64,000 nucleotides of DNA from Desulfogranum marinum (GCF_016918565.1 NZ_JAFFQD010000025.1:1-64000), one strand, 5' to 3'. Positions 26,827-36,333 are shown, counted from the stretch's first letter. Translations and numbers: made by a program. Notes: a model not told the origin generated them from the sequence alone.

Positions 26827-28458
26827 ATGTTCTGTAATCAATGCGAACAAACTGCAAAAGGAACAGGCTGTAATGTAGCTGGAGTATGCGGCAAAAATGA
26901 AGAAGTGGCCGATCTTCAGGATCTCCTTATCCACGCATTGCAGGGGCTGGCTCTTTACGCTAATGAAGCTCGCCAACTTGGCATCGTTGATGAAGCCACG
27001 GACTTGTACACCTATGAGGCCATTTTCTCCACCCTCACTAATGTTGATTTTGATCCGGATCGTTTTTTTGCGCTGATTAACAAAACCATTGAGTATCGTG
27101 AAGCAATGAAGGCCAAGGTAGCGGCAGCCGGCGGGAAAACAGATTTTTCCGAAGCGCCTGCAACTTTTCTCCCTGCAGATACAATCGCTGGAATGGTTGA
27201 TCAGGGCAAAGCATTGCACCTGATCGAAAATCTTGATACTGATGAAAACATTCGTTCGCTGAAACAAACCCTGCTTTACGGTTTAAAAGGTATCGCCGCC
27301 TATGCAGACCATGCCGCCATACTAGGACAAAAAGATCCTGCAGTTGCAGGATTCTGTTACGAGGCCTTGTGTGCATTGCTTGCAGAAGGGCTTACTGTGG
27401 AGCAGTGCGTGCCGGTTGCCATGAAGGCTGGAGAAATTAACCTTCGTGCAATGGAGCTTCTCGATGCTGCCAACACCGGTAATTACGGACACCCTGTTCC
27501 CACTCAGGTACCACTTGGCCATCGAAAAAATAAATGTATTCTTATTACCGGCCATGATCTCCATGACCTTGAGCTCCTGCTTAAGCAAACAGAGGGCAAA
27601 GGGATTGATGTTTACACGCATGGTGAGATGCTGCCCTGTCATGGCTACCCTGAGCTCAAAAAATACGACCATTTTTATGGCCATTTCGGGACTGCCTGGC
27701 AAAATCAGCACAAAGAATTTCCGAATTTTCCCGGACCGATTCTTTTTACCACCAACTGTATCCAAAAACCCAAGGATGACTACAAGGACCGCATCTTCAC
27801 CAACGGTCTGGTCGGCTGGCCTGGAGTCAAGCATATTGAGGACAAAGATTACAGTGCAGTGATTGATATGGCCCTGAGTATGGAGGGCTTTACCGACGAT
27901 GCCGATCAGGGTCATGTTATGGTTGGTTTTGCCCGTAATGCAGTTTTGGGCGTTGCCGATACAGTTATCGAAGCTGTTAAATCAAAGGCTATCAGACATT
28001 TCTTTCTTGTTGGCGGTTGTGACGGTGCAAAGCCAGGTCGTGATTATTTCACCAAATTTGTCGAACAAGTACCAGACGACTGCATGGTTCTTACACTTGC
28101 CTGCGGAAAGTTCCGTTTCTTTGATAAGGATCTTGGCGCTATAGGTGGAATTCCAAGGTTGCTGGATGTGGGCCAGTGCAATGACGCTTATTCTGCCATT
28201 CAAATTGCAGTTGCTCTGGCAAAAGCTTTTGAATGTGAAGTCAATGACCTTCCCCTGTCAATGATTATCTCCTGGTATGAACAAAAGGCAGTAGCGATTT
28301 TGCTCACCCTGCTCTACCTTGGGATCAAAGATATCCGTCTTGGACCATCCCTTCCTGCTTTTATTTCTCCAGCTGTATTGCAATTTTTGGTTGATACCTT
28401 CGATATCAAACCTGTTGCAGCAACACCGGAAGAAGATCTGCAGGCTATCCTAGGCTAG
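26827..28458 (+). CDS. hcp: Hydroxylamine reductase (hybrid cluster protein), class I
   Basis: Hcp carries a [4Fe-4S] cluster and a hybrid Fe-S-O cluster and reduces hydroxylamine or nitric oxide. The N-terminal cysteines in CNQCEQT...GTGC...VCG (residues 3, 6, 15 and 21) show the spacing of strict-anaerobe class I proteins. Later hybrid-cluster blocks are ITGHDLHDLE, GEMLPCHGYP, TTNCIQKP, LVGGCDGA and TLACGKFRF. At 543 residues it has the normal length. It is followed by a siroheme protein and a ferredoxin gene, a common arrangement. Its promoter carries an FNR-type box. Confidence 0.98.
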   Translation: MFCNQCEQTAKGTGCNVAGVCGKNEEVADLQDLLIHALQGLALYANEARQLGIVDEATDLYTYEAIFSTLTNVDFDPDRFFALINKTIEYREAMKAKVAAAGGKTDFSEAPATFLPADTIAGMVDQGKALHLIENLDTDENIRSLKQTLLYGLKGIAAYADHAAILGQKDPAVAGFCYEALCALLAEGLTVEQCVPVAMKAGEINLRAMELLDAANTGNYGHPVPTQVPLGHRKNKCILITGHDLHDLELLLKQTEGKGIDVYTHGEMLPCHGYPELKKYDHFYGHFGTAWQNQHKEFPNFPGPILFTTNCIQKPKDDYKDRIFTNGLVGWPGVKHIEDKDYSAVIDMALSMEGFTDDADQGHVMVGFARNAVLGVADTVIEAVKSKAIRHFFLVGGCDGAKPGRDYFTKFVEQVPDDCMVLTLACGKFRFFDKDLGAIGGIPRLLDVGQCNDAYSAIQIAVALAKAFECEVNDLPLSMIISWYEQKAVAILLTLLYLGIKDIRLGPSLPAFISPAVLQFLVDTFDIKPVAATPEEDLQAILG

Positions 28459-28485
28459 CAGGTACCTCTTTACCCAACAATAAAA

Positions 28486-28519
28486 ACTCTTCCGGTCGGA
28501 TCTCACCGACAGGAAGAGT
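28486..28519 (+). terminator. Hairpin between hcp and the siroheme protein gene
   Basis: Arms ACTCTTCCGGTCGG (28486-28499) and CCGACAGGAAGAGT (28506-28519) pair with one mismatch round a 6-base loop. The T run after it is short, and the next gene starts 12 bp later, so it may be a partial terminator or mRNA stabiliser that lowers expression of the downstream genes relative to hcp. Confidence 0.6.
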
Positions 28520-28531
28520 ATTTCAAACAAC

Positions 28532-29167
28532 ATGACCAGAGAAAATCACAAGACATATATTGTTATGCCGGATATGGACGCAGGCATGCTCTCGCCTGAA
28601 GATCTCGAAAAAATCACTGACGTGGTCAAAAGATATAATGTGCCCCGCACAAAAATTACAGGCGCCCAGCGTATAGCCTTCCTCGGTATGGAACCGCAAC
28701 AGCTGGAGAGTCTTCAAAAAGAACTAAACACACCAGCAAAACCACCCCACAAAAACGGTCGTCTCCATTACATTCAGGCCTGTCCGGGAAATACCTGGTG
28801 CAAATATGGGGTTGGTGACACGCTGCACCTGCACGACAGGTTAAAAAAAATAGAGTTAAAAAATCCTCTGCCCAGCAAAGTAAAAGTTGGTATTTCAGGA
28901 TGCAGGATGTGCTGCTGTGAATCCTGGATTCGCGATGTCGGTCTAGTTGCTGAGAAAAACGGCTGGCGATTCACCTTTGGCGGCAATGGAGGGGGAAGGC
29001 CAAGAATAGGCGACATTGTTGCTGACGGACTTACAGAGGACGAAGCGGTTGCTCTCATAGAGAGGACATTACTCTACTACAGTACTGCTGCTCAATTTAA
29101 AACACGCAGCGCCAGGTTCATGGAGCGGGTTGGGATAGAAGCTTTACATAAAGCTGTTCTTTCCTGA
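28532..29167 (+). CDS. Small siroheme/[4Fe-4S] sulfite-reductase-like protein
   Basis: The 211-residue protein resembles the low-molecular-weight assimilatory-type sulfite reductase of sulfate reducers. An N-terminal ferredoxin-like nitrite/sulfite reductase half-domain (about 1-65) is followed by the siroheme domain with CPGNTWCKYG (C-x5-C) and GCRMCCCESW (C-x3-C), the four cysteines that bind the siroheme-coupled cluster. FGGNGGGRPRIGD follows. Its position between hcp and a ferredoxin suggests nitrite, NO or sulfite reduction within the stress response; the actual substrate is unknown. Confidence 0.85.
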   Translation: MTRENHKTYIVMPDMDAGMLSPEDLEKITDVVKRYNVPRTKITGAQRIAFLGMEPQQLESLQKELNTPAKPPHKNGRLHYIQACPGNTWCKYGVGDTLHLHDRLKKIELKNPLPSKVKVGISGCRMCCCESWIRDVGLVAEKNGWRFTFGGNGGGRPRIGDIVADGLTEDEAVALIERTLLYYSTAAQFKTRSARFMERVGIEALHKAVLS

Positions 29168-29219
29168 TTTCACGAATATGCCCATATCCCGCAAATAAAT
29201 CACCATATAGATATAAAAA

Positions 29220-29963
29220 ATGAAAAACTTGCGAAAAATTATAGAAATTGATGAAGAATTGTGTGACGGCTGCGGACAATGTGTTCCTGATTGTGCCGAG
29301 GGTAGCTTACAGATCGTAGACGGTAAAGCCCGTCTGGTCGCCGACAAACTGTGCGATGGTCTTGGCGCCTGTCTCGGTTCCTGCCCCACCGGAGCTCTTC
29401 GAATTATAGAACGGGAGGCAGACGAGTTTGACGAAGAGGCTGTGGAGGAATACCTGGCCGGCATGAAAGCTGGCAACACCCAACAAGCCAAACAGGCTCC
29501 GAGTGGATGCCCATCCGCGCAACTGCAAACACTGCAACCAGCTTCGCCCTGCCAAAGTACCAACACACCAAGTGTGCAAACAGGATCAGCTCTCTCGCAC
29601 TGGCCGGTACAAATTCGCTTGATCCCGGCAACGGCGCCTTTTTTGCAAAAAAGTGACCTGCTCGTTGCGGCAGACTGCACCGCAGTTTCTTATCCTCATA
29701 TCCAGCAGGATTATATAGCGGGAAAAGTAGTGATGATGGGGTGCCCTAAATTCGACGATCAGCAGCTCTATATCCAGCGTTTTACCGAAATATTTGAGAC
29801 TGCTCAGCTAAAGTCACTCACCATTTTAATCATGGAAGTACCCTGTTGCGGTTCGATGACGCACATTATTAAAAAGGCTTATGATGCCGTTAAACCGGAT
29901 ATCCCTGTAAAGCAGGTCGTCATATCTACCCGCGGAACAGTGTTGGAAGAGTGTGCCTGGTAA
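29220..29963 (+). CDS. Hcp-associated 4Fe-4S ferredoxin protein
   Basis: The 247-residue protein has an N-terminal double-cluster ferredoxin domain: CDGCGQCVPDC (about 16-26) and CDGLGACLGSCP (about 44-55). After a Gln/Pro-rich linker, a C-terminal domain includes VVMMGCPKFDD and MEVPCCGSMTHI, whose cysteines may bind another cofactor. Proteins of this layout often accompany hcp and probably pass electrons to it or to the siroheme protein. A good terminator stem follows but is split by the inverted-repeat element at 29988-30153. Confidence 0.88.
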   Translation: MKNLRKIIEIDEELCDGCGQCVPDCAEGSLQIVDGKARLVADKLCDGLGACLGSCPTGALRIIEREADEFDEEAVEEYLAGMKAGNTQQAKQAPSGCPSAQLQTLQPASPCQSTNTPSVQTGSALSHWPVQIRLIPATAPFLQKSDLLVAADCTAVSYPHIQQDYIAGKVVMMGCPKFDDQQLYIQRFTEIFETAQLKSLTILIMEVPCCGSMTHIIKKAYDAVKPDIPVKQVVISTRGTVLEECAW

Positions 29964-29973
29964 GATTCTTCAC

Positions 29974-30169
29974 GCTCTAAAGGTCTCCTAGGAGCCGGTC
30001 TGATTGAGCAATTTTTTCTTCAAATAAAGGCATTAACGGAAAAATAGGCACAGCCATATACTTAATATCGGAGTCTACGCTTACCCGCGAGTATTATTTT
30101 TTCTGTAATAACGACGAGTTGAGGAGAAAGGGTTCAGTCCGACAGACTCCTAGCCTTTGGGGCATTTTT
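29974..30169 (+). terminator. Ferredoxin terminator split by an inserted element
   Basis: GCTCTAAAGG (29974-29983) and CCTTTGGGGC (30154-30163) pair over all ten positions, two of them G-T, and the right arm is followed by ATTTTT. The two arms are separated by the 166-bp inverted-repeat element, so it reads as one terminator with an insertion in its loop. Confidence 0.65.
29988..30153. mobile_element. MITE-like inverted-repeat element (166 bp)
   Basis: The ends are imperfect inverted repeats: CTAGGAGCCGGTCTGATTGA at 29988-30007 against the complement of TCAGTCCGACAGACTCCTAG at 30134-30153, with 16 of 20 positions matching. It contains no transposase frame. It lies in the loop of a terminator stem. 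It is probably a non-autonomous derivative or decayed insertion sequence; the parent family cannot be fixed from the sequence alone, although such ends recall IS1182-type elements. Confidence 0.65.
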
Positions 30170-30324
30170 GATGCTGGGTCAATGGATTATATACTGTTAT
30201 CTCATGCTTCTTTTACCCAAGGTTGAGACGACGGACTTGCTTGGCACCTACTTATCCGTTATTACTAATAGCGCTGTAACCACCTCATTATTGAACATTA
30301 CCTTTTGGGTCAAAACACGCTTTC
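30170..30324. other. Leader of the second kinase-like gene
   Basis: No clear promoter or structure was identified in this 155 bp. Confidence 0.3.
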
Positions 30325-30831
30325 ATGAAAACTAACCTAACCCTGATAGGCATGCCGGGAGCCGGTAAGAGTACAGTAGGCATCATCCTTGCCAAGACTC
30401 TATCCATGGGATTTATTGATACGGATGTCCTCATTCAAATCAACCAGCAAAAGTCCCTGCAGGAAATCATCGATGCCGGCGACTACATGCATCTACGACG
30501 CATAGAAGAAAATGAGATATGCAAGCTCAATATCACTAATCATGTCATTGCCACCGGAGGCAGTGCAGCCTACAGCGAACCGGCAATGCGTCATCTACAG
30601 ACGATATCTACCCTTGTCTTTCTTAATGTAGACTTTGAAGAAATAACACGACGAATCAAAAATTTTGATACCCGCGGTATTGCCAAGGCGGACAACCAGA
30701 GCTTTCAGGAACTTTTCGCTGAACGCCAGATTCTATACCGCAAATATGCGGACACCATCATCACCTGCTCTGACCTTGACCAAGAGGAGGTCGCAGAAGA
30801 AATTGCCTCAACCTACCGAAATAAGATGTGA
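30325..30831 (+). CDS. Shikimate kinase-like P-loop protein, second copy
   Basis: The 168-residue protein has a canonical Walker A, GMPGAGKSTVG (9-19), then DTDVLIQ and a LRRIEENE segment matching the R-x-x-E block. The shikimate-binding triple glycine is GGS (ATGGSAAY), and the lid RPLL motif is replaced by DTRGIAK. It therefore has a good ATP site but an altered acceptor site, the reverse of the kinase-like protein at 5469-5990. It may use another small hydroxylated substrate. The gene stands alone between the hcp cluster and glcD. Confidence 0.75.
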   Translation: MKTNLTLIGMPGAGKSTVGIILAKTLSMGFIDTDVLIQINQQKSLQEIIDAGDYMHLRRIEENEICKLNITNHVIATGGSAAYSEPAMRHLQTISTLVFLNVDFEEITRRIKNFDTRGIAKADNQSFQELFAERQILYRKYADTIITCSDLDQEEVAEEIASTYRNKM

Positions 30832-31041
30832 AAAAGACGAATCGACATAGGTGTCGCAGGTATCAATTAGTCAACAAGACACTTCCCACCCACGATCGCC
30901 TATCTATCCCCCCTAAATATAATTAAAGCGGCTGTAAACAAACATTATTATATTGTCTCCTTATTATTAATGCGCTGTTCTGCAGAGCAAAATGCTTTGC
31001 ATGCACACTCTCCTTAATCCTCTCTTGCAGAAAAAACACAC

Positions 31042-32430
31042 ATGATCACAGAGCAGGTTCATACAGCACTGCAAAATGTAGTCGGTAAAAACAATGTCTA
31101 CACCGAAACTGCAGATTTAATTACTCACAGTTACGATGCCACTCAAAAAGAATATCTTCCGGATGCGGTTATCTATGCAACGACCACCCGAGAGGTAAGC
31201 GACGTTGTCAAGCTCGCTAACCAGCACGGCGTCCCCATAATCCCGCGCGGTGCCGGTAGTGGCTTTACCGGCGGTACTCTTCCTATACAGGGGGGGATAG
31301 TTCTCGTCTTAACAAAAATGAACCGCATTCTGGCCATTGATGAGGACAATCTCACTGCGACAGTTGAACCTGGAGTGGTAACCGCCTCTCTGCAAAAAGA
31401 AGTTGAGAAACTCGGGCTTTTTTACCCACCTGATCCTGCGTCAAAAGAGTTCTGTACACTTGGCGGCAATGTGGCTGAATGCGCCGGTGGTCCAAGATGT
31501 GTAAAATACGGAGTGACCAAAGACTACATTTTAGGTTTGGAAGTAGTTACTCCGACCGGTGATATTATTCATACGGGTGGAGCAACGATAAAAAATGTGG
31601 TCGGTTATGACCTCACCAGGCTGTTTGTCGGCTCAGAGGGGACTCTTGGAATTATTACCAAAATTATCATCCGGCTCTTACCCAAGCCTGCTGCAAAAAA
31701 GACCATGCTGATCCAATTTGCATCCATAGAAGGTGCAGCGCAGGCAGTTTCTACGGTAATCCGTGGCAAAATTATCCCCACCACCCTGGAATTTCTCGAC
31801 GCGACCACGCTTGCCTGCATCCGCCATAACTCGGCCTTAGATATACCTGAAGAATGTCGCGCCCTGCTCATCATTGAAGTGGATGGAGATGCCGACATCC
31901 TTGAACGACAGGCTGCAACTATTATTCAATTGGTGAGTGAGCTTGATGTACTACACACGGAAATTGCAGAGACAGAAGAACAGTCAGAGGCTATTTGGAG
32001 TGTACGTCGCAGTGTGAGTCCTAACATGCGAAAAATCAACCCTGACAAATTCAACGAGGATATAGTCGTGCCCAGGTCCAAAGTGCCGGACATGATACGT
32101 GCTCTTGAAAAACTTTCTGCTAAATATAATGTCCCGATTGTCAATTTCGGCCATGCAGGTGACGGCAATATCCATGTTAATGTTATGGTCGATCTCAAAG
32201 AACCCGGTATGCCGGAGACAGTTCAACGGGTGCTCCAGGAAATTTTCCAGACAACCGTTGATATGGAAGGTTCCATCAGCGGCGAACATGGCATCGGCAC
32301 AGCCAAAGCGGCCTATTTGCCCATGGAAATAGATAGTGCTACCCGGAAGTACATGCAGACCATAAAAAAAGCGCTGGATCCGCTCAACATTCTTAACCCA
32401 GGCAAAATTTTCCTGGAATCAACCATTTAA
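31042..32430 (+). CDS. glcD: FAD-linked lactate/glycolate dehydrogenase, GlcD-type subunit
   Basis: The 462-residue flavoprotein oxidises a 2-hydroxy acid. The N-terminal PCMH-type FAD domain has IIPRGAGSGFTGGTLP, GGNVAECAGGPRCVKYG and FVGSEGTLGIITK. The C-terminal substrate domain has NFGHAGDGNIHVN and SISGEHGIGTAK, with histidines that bind the active-site metal in relatives. It is followed after 26 bp by the Fe-S subunit gene. In sulfate reducers this pair commonly serves as D-lactate dehydrogenase feeding electrons to the quinone pool; glycolate is an alternative. Confidence 0.93.
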   Translation: MITEQVHTALQNVVGKNNVYTETADLITHSYDATQKEYLPDAVIYATTTREVSDVVKLANQHGVPIIPRGAGSGFTGGTLPIQGGIVLVLTKMNRILAIDEDNLTATVEPGVVTASLQKEVEKLGLFYPPDPASKEFCTLGGNVAECAGGPRCVKYGVTKDYILGLEVVTPTGDIIHTGGATIKNVVGYDLTRLFVGSEGTLGIITKIIIRLLPKPAAKKTMLIQFASIEGAAQAVSTVIRGKIIPTTLEFLDATTLACIRHNSALDIPEECRALLIIEVDGDADILERQAATIIQLVSELDVLHTEIAETEEQSEAIWSVRRSVSPNMRKINPDKFNEDIVVPRSKVPDMIRALEKLSAKYNVPIVNFGHAGDGNIHVNVMVDLKEPGMPETVQRVLQEIFQTTVDMEGSISGEHGIGTAKAAYLPMEIDSATRKYMQTIKKALDPLNILNPGKIFLESTI

Positions 32431-32456
32431 AAAATCATCATACCACCAACCACTGC

Positions 32457-33728
32457 ATGACTGATTATAACGAACTAACCCCTTATAAGGATGCCATCAA
32501 TCAATGTGTTCGCTGCGGTGCGTGTCAGGCTCATTGTCCGGTTTATGACCAAGCGCGACAGGAAGGAGCCGTTGCCAGAGGTAAACTAGCCCTGGCAAAG
32601 GCCCTGCTCGAAGAATCCGTAACCATTGACTCGCGTCTGGAAGAGGATGTCAGCCTTTGCCTTATGTGCGGTTCATGTGTCGTTAAATGTCCGAACAAGG
32701 TCCCGACCGACAAAATAGTCGGTGCGATGCGACGTGAAATCAGTAACAGAAAAGGACTCTCACTCACCGGTAAAACAGTGGCAGCACTCACCGGACATCC
32801 CCCCCTGTTAAAAGCTTTGGTGAAAACGGCTGATGTTTTGTCTCCGGTACTCTTTAAAAAGGTGCCACAAACAAGCGGTCTTCGGCTCAGGTTTCCAGTT
32901 TCCGGTCACGCGCAGCGCACCCTTCCTGCAGTGGCTTCCAAAAATCTTTTTACAGAACTGCCGGAATTTATACAAGGCCGGCCCGACAAACCGGTTGTCG
33001 GCCTTTTTGCAGGATGTGCCATTACCTATATTTACCCCAAAATCGGGGTGGCAATGGCCTCCTTGCTCAATCATCTAGGGTATTCAGTGTTTACACCACG
33101 TACCCAGGGTTGCTGTGGCATTCCAGCCCGCTCTACCGGTGACACGAAGCTTATAGAGCAGTTAAACCGTACAAACCTGGAAGCCTTTAAAGCTCACGAG
33201 GTTGCTTATATTGTAACCGGGTGCGCTTCCTGCCATTCCGGTATTGGTGAGACTGATCCAAACAGTACTGAAGAGCAAGCCGACTTTGCAGGCAAGGTCA
33301 GAGAAATCCATCAATTTCTCTATCAGGAAGGACTGGCCGATATCTTGGCAGCATTGCCCACAACAAAAGAGCGTACTCGCATAACCTACCATGATCCTTG
33401 TCATCTTAAGACAAAGGGCATTATTAATGAGCCCAGGGCCCTGCTTCAATCACTGCCCAATACACATTATGAAGAGATGGAAAACAGCGATCTTTGCTGC
33501 GGCCTTGGTGGAAGTTTTTCAGCACATCATTATGCATACAGTAAAGCTATTGGTCAACGAAAGGTTGCCGGCATTAAGGCGAGCGAAGCAGAGCTCTTGG
33601 CAACAGCCTGTCCGGGTTGCATGCTGCAATTGCAGGATTCGATTAATCACGCCATGCTCAATGTACAGACAATCCATATCCTTGAGCTCATCAGCAAGGC
33701 ACTGGCTCTGGATCAAAAGTGGAAGTGA
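32457..33728 (+). CDS. glcF: Fe-S subunit of lactate/glycolate dehydrogenase, GlcF-type
   Basis: The 423-residue electron-transfer partner of GlcD has two N-terminal [4Fe-4S] motifs, CVRCGACQAHCP (about 17-28) and CLMCGSCVVKCP (about 68-79). Two C-terminal cysteine-rich CCG domains follow, with TQGCCGIPA...GCASCHSG and DPCHLK...LCCGLGG...CPGCMLQ. CCG domains of this type bind a non-cubane cluster or link to quinone-reducing partners. No dedicated permease lies downstream. Confidence 0.93.
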   Translation: MTDYNELTPYKDAINQCVRCGACQAHCPVYDQARQEGAVARGKLALAKALLEESVTIDSRLEEDVSLCLMCGSCVVKCPNKVPTDKIVGAMRREISNRKGLSLTGKTVAALTGHPPLLKALVKTADVLSPVLFKKVPQTSGLRLRFPVSGHAQRTLPAVASKNLFTELPEFIQGRPDKPVVGLFAGCAITYIYPKIGVAMASLLNHLGYSVFTPRTQGCCGIPARSTGDTKLIEQLNRTNLEAFKAHEVAYIVTGCASCHSGIGETDPNSTEEQADFAGKVREIHQFLYQEGLADILAALPTTKERTRITYHDPCHLKTKGIINEPRALLQSLPNTHYEEMENSDLCCGLGGSFSAHHYAYSKAIGQRKVAGIKASEAELLATACPGCMLQLQDSINHAMLNVQTIHILELISKALALDQKWK

Positions 33729-33994
33729 AAGCAAGAAAGAACCAAAAAGATAGCGCCAACCGGTGAATCTATGACAAGGACTGCTTTACTACCAATATGG
33801 TCTTGGCTAGCGCTTACGTCCTCATCCCCGATACCCGTTGCGACCAAACAAGTAATTGCGATTTTTACCCGGATCAGCTAAAAAACATGCGCTGTTGTGC
33901 AAAATGATATATTTTTTAGCTCTTTTCCACCCGATCATGCACTACCATGTATGCCCATTTTGTATGCATGATATGCTTCCCTTGAAAATGGATA
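33729..33994. other. Intergenic region, nothing identified
   Basis: This 266-bp AT-rich region separates glcF from the cytochrome c maturation genes. I see no strong hairpin or promoter. Confidence 0.3.
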
Positions 33995-35365
33995 ATGCAT
34001 TCAATGACGAAATCTACTAAAAACCCGATCCTGGCTTTTTTCTCTTCGGTGCAATTAGCCCTGTTCCTGCTGTTTGTTTTAGCAGCAACATCCATCATTG
34101 GTACGATCATTCCTCAAAATTCTCCAGCCTCCTTTTATGCCAAGCAGTATGGTCCGCAAATGGCAAGGTTTTTTGAGTTGTTGAAGCTCACCGACATGTA
34201 TAATTCATGGTGGTTTCTCCTGCTGTTACTACTGTTTGCCATCAACCTTATTGTCTGCAGCATAGACCGGATTCCCCAGGTCATCAGGATCATAAAAAAG
34301 GATAATTTGGCAATCAGTCCCGAGCGTTTGCAAAAAATGTCGCTCAGTTCTTCGTTCACCTGGCATACAACCATAGAAATGAGTGTAGACAGAGTCCACG
34401 CCATACTGACAAACGAAAGGTGGAAAACAACTCAACGAGACAATGAACAAGGCACCTTGTTTTTTGCAGAAAAAGGCCCATGGACACGGTTTGGAGTCTA
34501 TGTTGTCCATATTTCTATCCTTATCATTCTCTTAGGCGCTGTTATCGGCTCCTCAATGATAGCCAAAAAGGTTCTCCACAAGCCGTCCTTCGCGTTTAAG
34601 GGGTCTGTTATGATTCCGGAAACCAGGGAGTCTGAAGTCATCTATAGTTTCAAAAGCGGCCAGCCTATTGATCTTGGGTTTACAGTCCGCTGCGACTTTT
34701 TCGACATAGAATATTACAGTAATGGGATGCCCAAGACCTATCTTTCCAAGGTCACAGTGCTGGAAAACGATCAGGAAATTTTATCAACAGATATTGAGGT
34801 CAACGCACCCTTGACCTATAAAGGGGTGACGTTCTATCAATCAAGCTATCAGCCTTATCAGGATTTTGTTGTTTCGCTGCAAAACAATCGGACCAACAAG
34901 CAGATCAAGAGGGTTGTTCCCCCCGCAAAACAGCTGGAATGGCAGGAAGGCGGAATATCTTTTGGTATTATTAACCAAGAAGCCAAAGGAAAGGTTACGC
35001 AGAGGGTAAAGGTCTGGTTGACTGACAACCAAGGGGATCCTTCCACATTTTGGGTCAACATGGGGCAGGAAGCTATGATAGAACGTCCTTCCGGCACCTA
35101 TACATTTAACGCCAAGCAACTTTACGCTACAGGACTACAGGTAACCAAAGACCCAGGTGTATGGTTAGTCTACTGGGGCTGTATTTTAATGCTGGTCGGC
35201 CTTTATATTGCTTTTTTCATGTCCCATAGAAAACTTTTTGTTTTCATACAGCAAAAAGGAAAAAACACAGAAATCATTGTTGCCGGTAATACCAATAAGA
35301 ACAAAATCGGTTTTGAAAAAACCTTCAACAGACTGGCCACCCGCTTTGAAGCAACAGATGAGTAA
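33995..35365 (+). CDS. resB: ResB-like cytochrome c biogenesis protein
   Basis: The 456-residue membrane protein of the System II cytochrome c maturation pathway works with CcsA to bring haem to apocytochromes outside the membrane. Helices lie near residues 15-40, 68-88, 168-190 and 383-405, with a large extracytoplasmic region between the third and the last. The family pattern FFSSVQLALFLLFVLAATSIIGTIIPQN is visible near the start, and GVTFYQSSYQP later. It may start at 33995 or at the second Met codon, 34004. It is followed 116 bp later by ccsA. Confidence 0.93.
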   Translation: MHSMTKSTKNPILAFFSSVQLALFLLFVLAATSIIGTIIPQNSPASFYAKQYGPQMARFFELLKLTDMYNSWWFLLLLLLFAINLIVCSIDRIPQVIRIIKKDNLAISPERLQKMSLSSSFTWHTTIEMSVDRVHAILTNERWKTTQRDNEQGTLFFAEKGPWTRFGVYVVHISILIILLGAVIGSSMIAKKVLHKPSFAFKGSVMIPETRESEVIYSFKSGQPIDLGFTVRCDFFDIEYYSNGMPKTYLSKVTVLENDQEILSTDIEVNAPLTYKGVTFYQSSYQPYQDFVVSLQNNRTNKQIKRVVPPAKQLEWQEGGISFGIINQEAKGKVTQRVKVWLTDNQGDPSTFWVNMGQEAMIERPSGTYTFNAKQLYATGLQVTKDPGVWLVYWGCILMLVGLYIAFFMSHRKLFVFIQQKGKNTEIIVAGNTNKNKIGFEKTFNRLATRFEATDE

Positions 35366-35481
35366 TTTTCAATTCTGTGCATACTGCTCCGATAATGACA
35401 AACAAACCAGGTAAGCTGCAGAACTTTTCCTGACCATATAAGAGTGGTTTAAACGTAACTCTATCAGCCAACGGAATTTTC

Positions 35482-36333
35482 ATGAACAGTTCACAACTTT
35501 TCGGCATCACAATGATAGCATACCTGCTATCAACAGCTTTTTATCTCGCGCTTTTCCTTTTTAAAAATAAGAAAATCGGTTTCATCGGTATGCTCCTTGC
35601 CGCCGGAGGTTTACTCATCCAAACTATCGGCATCGGCATGCGTTGGTATGAGTCCTACCAAATGGGAATTGGACATGCCCCCCTGACCAACATGTACGAA
35701 TCACTTATTTTCTTTTCCTGGTGTACAGCGCTGTTCTACCTCTTTATGGAGATAAAATATAAAGCAAGAATCATCGGCGCTTTTGTGATGCCTTTTGCCT
35801 TTGTTTCCATTGCCTATGCCTCTTTTTCAGACCGAATAAACGATCAAATAAGTCCGCTTATTCCTGCATTGCAATCAAATTGGCTTATCGCCCATGTTGT
35901 TACCTGCTTCATTGGTTACGGTGCCTTTGCGGTCGCAGGCTCTCTTGGATTTATTTACTTGTTAAAAGCAGGCACTGAGCAGAAAAGAACGGCAGCACCC
36001 ACATTATTTTCTTCTTTACCGGAATTAAAAATTATTGACGACCTGACCCACAAAACCATTGTATTTGGGTTTATGTGGTTATCAGCAGGTATTATTACCG
36101 GAGCCATTTGGGCCAATGAGGCCTGGGGAACGTACTGGAGTTGGGATCCCAAAGAAACCTGGTCGATTATCACCTGGTTTGTGTATGCCATTACCCTTCA
36201 TGCCCGGTTCACTAGAGGATGGGGCGGCAAACGCATTGCCTGGTTGGCCATCATCGGCTTTGTTGCCGTATTTTTTACCTACTTCGGCGTTAACTTTTTT
36301 CTTTCCGGTCTTCATAGCTACGGCTCCAGTTAA
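35482..36333 (+). CDS. ccsA: CcsA/ResC-type cytochrome c biogenesis protein
   Basis: The 283-residue haem-handling protein of System II has about eight membrane helices. The tryptophan-rich WWD-type domain is clear: WGTYWSWDPKETWSIITWF (about 213-231), which presents haem on the outer face. Conserved histidines occur in GHAPLTNMYES, in IAHVVTCFIGYG and in LHARFTRGWGG. It stands between resB and a multihaem cytochrome gene, its likely client. Confidence 0.95.
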   Translation: MNSSQLFGITMIAYLLSTAFYLALFLFKNKKIGFIGMLLAAGGLLIQTIGIGMRWYESYQMGIGHAPLTNMYESLIFFSWCTALFYLFMEIKYKARIIGAFVMPFAFVSIAYASFSDRINDQISPLIPALQSNWLIAHVVTCFIGYGAFAVAGSLGFIYLLKAGTEQKRTAAPTLFSSLPELKIIDDLTHKTIVFGFMWLSAGIITGAIWANEAWGTYWSWDPKETWSIITWFVYAITLHARFTRGWGGKRIAWLAIIGFVAVFFTYFGVNFFLSGLHSYGSS

